Below the pieces are notes generated by a model, which made no database searches, was not told the origin of the DNA, and saw only the letters and a program-made list of their open reading frames with translations. Made by a program: the position numbers and the translations under genes. From Akkermansiaceae bacterium (GTDB lineage: Bacteria; Verrucomicrobiota; Verrucomicrobiia; Verrucomicrobiales; Akkermansiaceae), in NCBI GenBank assembly GCA_015062055.1, contig SUVK01000024.1, positions 1 to 32,449 on the forward strand: 32,449 nt of DNA. Direction: 5' to 3'. Each line of letters begins with the position of its first letter. Position 1 is the stretch's first letter. Positions 1-6,009 of this stretch are shown in pieces.

Positions 1-321
1 CATTAGACTTGCATCATAGCAAATATAATGATACAAAACTTACGCGCAAAAGTGTAACCTATGTAGTTGAACTAAAGTGTTACCCATGTGAGTGGCGCGC
101 CAAGAGGTTTCCCCCCCCCCCCGGCGTGGGGGCTTCATGGGGGGTGAACCCACACGAGTCCCGGGGAGTCCCAAGCCCCTGAAAACGGGTGAAAAATAGC
201 ACAATTTTCGGCTGATTTGGGGCAAAATCAACGCGCGTATCGTTCTTGCAACTGAATGATATTGTGGCGGTTGGGTATAAAAAGTTTTGCGCGGTTTCCT
301 CATTGCTGAAGAAACCGCGCA
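1..321. other. Non-coding left flank with C12 tract and hairpin
   Basis: I see no credible gene in this stretch. It holds the tandem repeat at 48-92, a run of twelve C residues at 111-122 and a perfect 10-bp inverted repeat (gcgcggtttc 289-298, gaaaccgcgc 311-320) with a 12-nt loop. No clean T tract follows the hairpin, so I do not call it a terminator. Short minus-strand reading frames here have the low-complexity composition expected of chance frames. Confidence 0.5.
48..92. repeat. Tandem imperfect direct repeat, possible mobile-element end
   Basis: Two imperfect copies of an 18-19 bp unit (aaagtgtaacctatgtag at 48-65 and aaagtgttacccatgtgag at 74-92) lie 8 nt apart at the edge of the window. 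The gtgttacccatgtg motif resembles terminal sequences I associate with some transposons, but no transposase is visible here, so that assignment is only a guess. The repeat itself is read directly from the sequence. Confidence 0.35.
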
Positions 322-475
322 GGGTCGTCAATGGGAGTCGAAAGTTTTCTTGCATTGTAAAACGTTTATAAATAACACATTAAGAAAATAAAGTTACAAA
401 TGAAAGACAAAATTCAGCTTTTTGTTTTGGGGATTAGTTGAGCGTTGATGATATGCCGATGCAGCAACCTGAGTT
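322..475 (+). repeat. Direct repeat copy 1 of the Rhs-tip cassette
   Basis: This segment matches 4727-4885 in the same orientation. Near-identical blocks include cgtcaatgggagtcgaaag and aaagacaaaattcagctttt, the second running on through a further stretch of about 17 bases. The match fades beyond about position 475. Identity is partial, so the copies are old. Together they bracket the ankyrin gene, the orphan Rhs tip and the DUF2924 fragment. Confidence 0.75.
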
Positions 476-612
476 ATTTTTGATGCGGAATAATCATTTT
501 TGAAATTGAGTCAGATTTACTATCTCTGACTCCAAAAACAGACAAAAATACCGATGAGTTACTGCCAGCAAATCTGAAACATGCCGAAGACCCAAGAATG
601 TCAAATTTATGA
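400..612 (+). pseudogene. Relic of an unidentified gene, frameshifted
   Basis: From ATG 400 the frame reads MKDKIQLFVLGIS and stops. Shifting frame recovers LSVDDMPMQQPELF, and the original frame then resumes as EIESDLLSLTPK to a stop at 610-612. The related copy at 4798 reads KDKIQLFVLGIKSVDDEIQM and PQPELVSVAEIEF without the early breaks, so this copy seems to have two frameshifts. I do not recognise the parent family. The relic lies partly inside the direct repeat, which suggests the repeats are remains of a duplicated gene rather than insertion-sequence ends. Confidence 0.45.
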
Positions 613-621
613 CTTTTATAC

Positions 622-649
622 TTGACATTTTTTGTTTGTATTGTATTTT
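622..649 (+). promoter_or_regulatory. Promoter for the ankyrin-repeat gene
   Basis: A TTGACA box at 622-627, a 16-nt spacer and TATTTT at 644-649 fit a housekeeping sigma-70-type promoter. Transcription would start near 656, giving a very short leader before ATG 674. An AGGAG at 650-654 is too far from that ATG (19 nt) to act as its ribosome binding site. Confidence 0.5.
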
Positions 650-673
650 AGGAGTGAGCAAAATTGTATCACT

Positions 674-2512
674 ATGAATTGCTATTCTTTTTTACTAGCC
701 TTCACCCTAGTCTTCATCTGTGGGGCTGTAAATGTGCATGGAGAGACTGTTTCTGAATGTGCTAGTTCAACATCTTCGCCTAGTTATGAGATATTGGCGG
801 CATTTTCCCCCGCTGAACAAATGTGCTTTGCTATTGTACGAGATGATGTGACTGCTATAGAACAGTTGCTAGCGGCAGGCGTTTCTCCCAATGCTAACAT
901 AGGAAATGGTTGTGGCGTGTTTAAGGAGTGCAATACACCTGTAAGATTGGCTTTAGTCTATGGTTCGGATGCTGTTGTAGCTGCGCTTTTCGAAAAGCAA
1001 TGTATCTTAACCTCTTCAGATGTATATTTAGTAGCAAAAGAAACTCAGAACACCGAACGAGTGATACAAATGCTCCGGCATGGGTGCAACGTCCATGAGT
1101 TCAGAGAAGATGCACCGTACCCTCTGATACAGGGGCAAGGATTGTTGGATGCTCTCAGAATTTTAGACATGGAGTTTAAAAGTGGTATCGAATATGCTGA
1201 AGAAAGGGGGAAAACTGAGCAAGTCGAGCTTTTGAAGCAAAAGAGAGATTCTATCCTTACCATAGTTCAACTGATGATAGAAAATGGAGTGAGCGTGCAC
1301 CAAAAAGACAGTTATGGATGGACAGCCTTGCATCATGCTGCTTTTAGGGGAACGGCTGAGATGGTGGCATTACTGTGCGAGCTGGGGGCTGATGTAAACG
1401 CTCGAACCAATTTCGGGCATACTCCACTTATGTTGGCGAGCGAACGGAATGTCTCCGTACTACAGCAGTATGGCGCAGAGAATCGTTCTGCGGCTCCTAC
1501 GGATACCGCGTTTACACAGCTTGTGGAGCTTTGCGAGAATGAGGCTTATGATGAACACAGCGCACGAAAACTGTTGACGGATAATCCTGATGTAGTTAAT
1601 AGCATTGATAGTAAAGGCAGATGTTTGCTCCTGCATGCTACATTCCGCCGCAATATTTCCATGGTAAAATTACTGTTGGAACATGGGGCTAATCCCTCTC
1701 TTGCCGTGCCGGATTACGGATTGCGTTCGCCTTTAGGCTACCAACCTGGTGAGACGCTTTTGCATGCTGCTGCACAGAATAGTGATGTTGGCCTGATGAA
1801 ATTGCTTGTTACTGCTGGAGCAGATTTGAGCTCACAAGATGTTCACGGCAACATGCCGTGTGTGTATGCAGAGAATATGGAAACTCTGAGGCTGCTCACA
1901 GATAATGGAAGAATTTTCTCTTTCATAACGTCAGATCACATACAAAAGATGATTGCGGTTTTCCCGGAAGAAGCAGTGATAGAATGGGTGTTGGCTCAGG
2001 GGGTCAATCTTAACAATTCAGCCAATCCTAACGGGGGCATACTGGGGTACTATTCTAATAATCCGGAGATTACACGGATGCTGTTGCATTATGGGGCGAA
2101 TCCAAATACCCCGTATGAAGGAGGTAAAACGTCTCTCATAAGCCTGATAAGTCGTGAGTTTGGCGAAGCTGAAGCCAATGTTGCAGAAGAATATCTTCGT
2201 GCCGGAGCCAATATTCATATGCAAGATGCTGATGGGAATACTGCTTTGCATCATGCCGTCAGAATCATTAACAAGGGGAGGTTGTCTGAATGGGTCGACT
2301 TTTTGTTGCAGCAAGGAGCAAATCCCTCCATTTGCAACAATAAGGGGCAAGATGTTATGAGCTACGCATTCGAATGTGCTCATAATTACGCTTTTGGTTT
2401 GCAAATCATGTTTCAAATGAGGCTAATAGACTCTGAATGTTTAGATAAAGAAATTGCAAGAATTAAAGAATTACTTGGGAATCTAGAAGGTCAAATTTGC
2501 GGTGCAAGATAA
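674..2512 (+). CDS. Secreted ankyrin-repeat protein, candidate immunity protein
   Basis: The product is 612 aa from ATG 674. An in-frame TTG at 632 would put charged residues ahead of the signal peptide and lies inside the promoter. The N-terminus MNCYSFLLAFTLVFICGAVN has a hydrophobic core, with likely cleavage after VHG near residue 23. Ankyrin repeats follow in clusters at roughly residues 55-140, 205-275, 310-425 and 460-590, with canonical blocks such as GWTALHHAAFRG, GETLLHAAAQNSD and GNTALHHAV. Ankyrin arrays bind proteins and have no catalytic role. The gene is AT-rich compared with the housekeeping genes. It converges on the orphan Rhs tip across a shared terminator and sits within the same repeat-bounded cassette. 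Because it is exported and paired with a membrane-attacking-type tip, I infer it may neutralise that tip in the periplasm. An unrelated host-interaction role is possible. Confidence 0.85.
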   Translation: MNCYSFLLAFTLVFICGAVNVHGETVSECASSTSSPSYEILAAFSPAEQMCFAIVRDDVTAIEQLLAAGVSPNANIGNGCGVFKECNTPVRLALVYGSDAVVAALFEKQCILTSSDVYLVAKETQNTERVIQMLRHGCNVHEFREDAPYPLIQGQGLLDALRILDMEFKSGIEYAEERGKTEQVELLKQKRDSILTIVQLMIENGVSVHQKDSYGWTALHHAAFRGTAEMVALLCELGADVNARTNFGHTPLMLASERNVSVLQQYGAENRSAAPTDTAFTQLVELCENEAYDEHSARKLLTDNPDVVNSIDSKGRCLLLHATFRRNISMVKLLLEHGANPSLAVPDYGLRSPLGYQPGETLLHAAAQNSDVGLMKLLVTAGADLSSQDVHGNMPCVYAENMETLRLLTDNGRIFSFITSDHIQKMIAVFPEEAVIEWVLAQGVNLNNSANPNGGILGYYSNNPEITRMLLHYGANPNTPYEGGKTSLISLISREFGEAEANVAEEYLRAGANIHMQDADGNTALHHAVRIINKGRLSEWVDFLLQQGANPSICNNKGQDVMSYAFECAHNYAFGLQIMFQMRLIDSECLDKEIARIKELLGNLEGQICGAR

Positions 2513-2571
2513 AAGTGGTTATATTTGAGGAATAGTCATCATACAGGGAACTTTCTACAGCCTTATTAAAG

Positions 2572-2607
2572 GAGGCCGGAGAAAAATTATTCTCCGGCCT
2601 CTGTTTT
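2572..2607. terminator. Shared terminator between ankyrin gene and Rhs tip
   Basis: A perfect 12-bp stem (gaggccggagaa 2572-2583, ttctccggcctc 2590-2601) with a 6-nt loop is followed by tgtttt. It lies between the stop codons of two convergent genes, so it probably ends transcription from both sides. Confidence 0.85.
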
Positions 2608-2613
2608 GAGTTG

Positions 2614-4530
2614 TTAATGAATATTTCCGTTTTTGTCTTGATTTATATTGTTATTTGAATATAAGGGGTAGCTAGGAATATTATTGTTGATTACAGATAT
2701 TTGATTGTCTATTCCGTTCCTAAGTATAAGATTAAGCAGTTTGGCACTTGCGTTAATCTGTGAATCATTAATATGATCTCTTTCGGCATGCCAACCCCTT
2801 TTATTATCCTCTTCATGATAGAAAAAGAAATGCTCTACAGTTACTTCGCCATTAGTGTGTATAACCTGTGCATGAGATGCTGTGTGCAAATCTGTAAGCA
2901 TATGAAGAGCCTTTCCTAAATCTTCCCATTTTTTACAACAAGAGTTATTTTTGTATCCATTTATAAAATTTTTAAGTTTGTCTTTAAAATTTTTATAAGT
3001 GTCGATGTGGCGTGTTCTTGTATTTGCTGCCATAGCATGATATTCGCTGTCATTGCCATAATGTGAGTTGTAGGTTCTATTCGCGTATCTTTGAAGTGTT
3101 TTTTTTATTAGCGTATCCATCGCATCATTTATTGTATTTTTTGCTTGTTCTGGAATCGAATTTGAAATCGATTCCTTTAAGAAGTTTATTATTTCATCAA
3201 TTTTTGGATTTTGATTGCTGCTGTTTCTATTATAGTACATAAGGATAACTTCAATTATATGTTTTCGTACATCTATGTCAAATTGCGTAATGGCGAGTTC
3301 GATAGCAATATCCAAACTAAAATTTCCAGTGTTTGGGTTTTCCGCAAATTCGGTAATAATGTCAACATCTGGTAAGTCTGGCCAAATACTTCCAAATTCA
3401 AAGCATGATTTATTAGTAGCGGAGATATCCCTGTTATACAGTTCAATATATCTTCTGGCTGTTGCGATATGGTAATCTAGATGAGCGAGACCTAGTGTAT
3501 CATATTTAATAATAGGATTGTTTACTACAAATTGGTAAAGATTGTTATACGGCATTTTGTCTCGAGTTGTCCAACTGCCCATATTGGGGTTATAATATCT
3601 GTAATTATAAGAAATGAGATATGTCTCATTATCGAAGAATTCACTACTCCACTGAATTGGTTGTTCAATATTGTCTGTTTTGGCGACTTTTCCAAAAGGC
3701 GAGTATGAGTAAGCTGTCGATATGAAGCCACTTGTGGAATATAGTTCGCTGATGTTTTTATTGTTATCCCATCCATAGGTATGCCACGTTCCATTGATTT
3801 GAATGGCCAAAGGGCGGGCGGCAAGCGGTTGAATCGGCTCCCAGGTGATGAGCCAAAGGCCCGGGTGGTGGCTGCGGGTGAAGTCAATGCAGGAGATTTG
3901 TAGGTAACCGCGGTACAGATAGTGCTGGTGCAGCGTGACGGTGCCGTTTACGGTTACTTGCTTGAATGCACGGCGCCCCATGGAATCGTAGGCGCAGGTG
4001 ATTACGGTATTGGAGGCTTCATTGGTAAAGCTAACGGGGCGGTTTTCGACGTTGTAGACGGCAGTCCAAATGCCGGTTTCCGTTTTGATGAGTGTTTGGT
4101 TCCCATCGGCATCGAACTGAGGTACGAAGGCAGCCGCACCGTTTTCACTGATGGCGGTGTATTGGTTTAACTCATTAGCTGAGTATACTGTGAGGCTTGC
4201 CTCGCCAGAGCTCTCTTCGAGAGCGGCGGTGCGGTTGCCCACGTTGTCGTAGGTATACCCGTAATCCTTACTATTCACCGTAGCGCCAACAAGTTCGGAG
4301 CGTGTGTTATGAACGAAGGTGTCGTTCACTACTGAACCTTTTCTGGCGGTGTTGTGAGTTGTGGGACGACCGAGAACATCGTACGTGTACTCACGTTGAG
4401 CCACGAGGGTGCTTCCACGGTGGTAGGCCATGCAGGTGAGTAGGTCTCGCTGTGCCTCATAGCTCTGCGTGAGCATCACCCCCGAGAGCAAAGATATCAA
4501 ACTCGAACCCGGCGACCAACTGATACGCAT
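2614..4530 (-). pseudogene. Orphan Rhs tip with PLC-like C-terminal domain
   Basis: The open frame is 638 aa. Residues 1-17 are antisense to a DUF2924 fragment and are not Rhs sequence; homology to the full-length Rhs starts at about residue 19 (LTQSYEAQRDL). The Rhs core runs to YDTLGL at 343-348, with RYYNPNMGSW at 311-320. The next 290 residues (2617-3486) are unrelated to the other Rhs tip and are AT-rich. They contain GSIWPDLPD (380-388), SHYGND (489-494) and LHMLTDLHTASH (542-553), then H567. The spacing H543-D547-H553-H567 equals that of zinc ligands H118-D122-H128-H142 of Bacillus cereus phospholipase C. The expected glutamate four residues later is a tyrosine, with E573 nearby. I read it as a Zn-dependent PLC/P1-nuclease-fold toxin. 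Lacking the Rhs N-terminus, it is probably a silent tip that would act only after recombining into the full-length gene. Confidence 0.75.
3487..4477 (-). repeat. Rhs core duplication (orphan copy)
   Basis: This segment is homologous to 6727-7712 of the full-length rhs gene. Similarity is high between 3890 and 4477 and falls off toward the variable tip. Homology stops abruptly at about 4477, right after the shared gctctgcgtgagc. It could serve as the exchange arm for swapping C-terminal tips. Confidence 0.85.
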
Positions 4531-4690
4531 CTACAAGGGCAAGTTGATTGAGGTAGACGTACTCGATAGCGGCTACAAGTGGAATGGCGAGGTTTACCCC
4601 ACCCTCACCCATATCAGTTGGAAAGCCACCGGCTACCAAATCGGAGGCAATAATTTCTTCGGGCTACCTACCAAGCGCCGGGGCGAGTAA
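4478..4690 (+). pseudogene. 3' fragment of a DUF2924 gene
   Basis: Plus-strand translation to the stop at 4688-4690 gives about 70 residues: KLEPGDQLIRIYKGKLIEV, then VLDSGYKWNGEVYPTLTHIS, then a TG..IGGNNFFGLP end. This matches the DUF2924 pattern as I remember it (LxPGxxLxRxxxG, VLxxGFxWxGxxYxSLSxIA, TGxxxxGxxFFGL). DUF2924 genes commonly sit beside serine recombinases in phages and integrative elements. The 5' part is missing and is replaced at about 4477 by the Rhs core on the opposite strand, so this is a recombination scar. A weak hairpin (gccca 4696-4700, tgggc 4711-4715) follows the stop. Confidence 0.65.
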
Positions 4691-4726
4691 GGCATGCCCA
4701 CTCCTCCCAATGGGCTTGTTCTTTAA

Positions 4727-4885
4727 GGGGCGTCAATGGGAGTCGAAAGTTTTCTTGAGTTGTAAACGCTTACGAATAACGTATTACAAAAACAAAGTTG
4801 CAAACGAAAGACAAAATTCAGCTTTTTGTTTTGGGGATTAAGTCGGTAGACGACGAAATACAGATGCCTCAACCGGAATTAGTTA
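4727..4885 (+). repeat. Direct repeat copy 2 of the Rhs-tip cassette
   Basis: This is the same-orientation partner of 322-475. It begins 36 nt after the DUF2924 stop. Its reading frame KDKIQLFVLGIKSVDDEIQM stays open here, whereas copy 1 is frameshifted. The copies differ by scattered substitutions and small indels. Confidence 0.75.
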
Positions 4886-5037
4886 GCGTTGCAGAAATCG
4901 AATTCGCCCTGCGGCAGAAATTTTCTGTTCACTCTTGTGTTACAAAAACTGAATGCATTTGCCCTCTTTTTTATTTCATCGCTTCCACGAGGGGGAAGGA
5001 CTCATTGCGTCATTTCCCCTATCCCTCATCCTGCTAG
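4798..5037 (+). pseudogene. Second relic of the same unidentified gene
   Basis: An open frame without a convincing start (TTG 4798) encodes KDKIQLFVLGIKSVDDEIQM, then PQPELVSVAEIEFALRQKFS, before drifting into cysteine-rich sequence of uncertain coding value. The first part matches the relic at 400-612, including protein-level agreement where the DNA differs. That points to a formerly coding sequence. The family is not recognised. The conserved part probably ends near 4940, and the rest may be chance. Confidence 0.35.
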
Positions 5038-5043
5038 GGCAGG

Positions 5044-5220
5044 TTGGGCTCCTTTGGAGACTTTTTTGATGACCTCTCAGGTGTCGCATTTGTTTTTACA
5101 CTTTCCACCCTCGCCTCCCCACGCCTCCGCTTCAAAATCGCCAAAAAATTAGGATTGACAATCAATGCAAAAAACAGTAACTTAGCCACAGCTCCAAGCA
5201 TCGGCTCAAAAATTCCTTAA
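5044..5220 (+). pseudogene. Short unassigned reading frame, possible gene relic
   Basis: From TTG 5044 an open frame of 58 codons contains FGDFFDDLSGVAFVFTLSTL, followed by a basic stretch (SPRLRFKIAKKLGL), and stops at 5218-5220. It has no ATG and an in-frame stop lies just upstream. Its residue composition looks more protein-like than the surrounding frames. I recognise no family. It may be the tail of a displaced toxin or mobile-element gene, or chance. Confidence 0.2.
5155..5183 (+). promoter_or_regulatory. Promoter for the convergent lipoprotein gene
   Basis: TTGACA at 5155-5160, a 17-nt spacer and TAACTT at 5178-5183 form a good sigma-70-type promoter about 105 nt upstream of ATG 5288. 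It would give the lipoprotein gene its own expression, independent of the Rhs genes on the other strand. Confidence 0.5.
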
Positions 5221-5287
5221 ACGACATTGCTGGTGGTCAGAAAACGGGGCGCACCTCACTCGGTTAATTATACCCACGCGTAAACGT

Positions 5288-5917
5288 ATGCATATATTTA
5301 TTCATGCTCAAAATAGAGAATTACCCAAACTATTAATGCTTGTTGTTTTTTGTTTTATTCTTGTAGCATGTACTACAACAGGGTACAATAAAAATCTACA
5401 AGCTCAATCGTCATGTAAGGGTGATGAAAATTTAGATATAGCGCCATGTGCTGAAAATAAGAGTACTAGTGAAAAGTTTACTATAGTTTGTGATGAAAAA
5501 TCGGCTTCTCCTATAATCCGAAATTACTATTTGGCTGACACAGATAGTAAGTTGTTAATTGGTTCATATAAGCAAGAACCGATATTATATGATTTTGGCT
5601 CTGTTTGTTTATTGGTTTGCGGAAATCGAAGCAATGAATTATTCATAGTGAACAAAGAAGAAACCAAAATAAAATTACAGGATGTTATTTCGATTATTCG
5701 TTCTGAATATCCAAAATTAATGAGTGCTGTTTTTTCTGTAGATAAAGTTTATCAAAATAAAAATGGGGAAATTACTGTTGAATTATTTTCTCTTTCGCAT
5801 TTAGAAAATGATATTATTACCTCTGCCGCGTATACAGAAAAAACACTGGTGCTTATTATTGATGAAAATAGTGATGTGAGAATACAAGAGCTACGCATCT
5901 TGTATGAATGTGAATAA
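5288..5917 (+). CDS. Lipoprotein, candidate immunity to the GH75-like tip
   Basis: The product is 209 aa. The N-terminus has a hydrophobic stretch KLLMLVVFCFILVAC with lipobox LVAC, so the lipidated cysteine is residue 28. Threonine at +2 allows outer-membrane sorting. ATG 5288 is kept because the next internal ATG would leave an implausibly short signal peptide. The mature part (about 180 aa) matches no family I know; it is polar, beta-rich in appearance and contains a few cysteines. The gene is strongly AT-rich and ends about 90 nt from the 3' end of the full-length rhs, tail to tail. If the Rhs tip degrades a periplasmic polysaccharide, a periplasm-facing lipoprotein inhibitor is the expected kind of partner. 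This role is inferred from position and topology only, and immunity genes normally lie in the same orientation as their toxin. Confidence 0.75.
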   Translation: MHIFIHAQNRELPKLLMLVVFCFILVACTTTGYNKNLQAQSSCKGDENLDIAPCAENKSTSEKFTIVCDEKSASPIIRNYYLADTDSKLLIGSYKQEPILYDFGSVCLLVCGNRSNELFIVNKEETKIKLQDVISIIRSEYPKLMSAVFSVDKVYQNKNGEITVELFSLSHLENDIITSAAYTEKTLVLIIDENSDVRIQELRILYECE

Positions 5918-6009
5918 TACATTGCAAGATGAAATTGATATATGTGAATGTTGAGCAGGAGCTGTATATCTCCTGCTCAACATATTAATATTTAATATAC
6001 AATATGTTG

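Noticed and set aside
48..92. CRISPR or toxin-antitoxin operator from the two short repeats
   Set aside because: There are only two copies with an 8-nt gap and no cas genes or paired small genes nearby.
4479..4530. Native Rhs N-terminus at ATG 4530
   Set aside because: The first 17 residues are antisense to the DUF2924 fragment and have no counterpart in the full-length Rhs, so the ATG is accidental.
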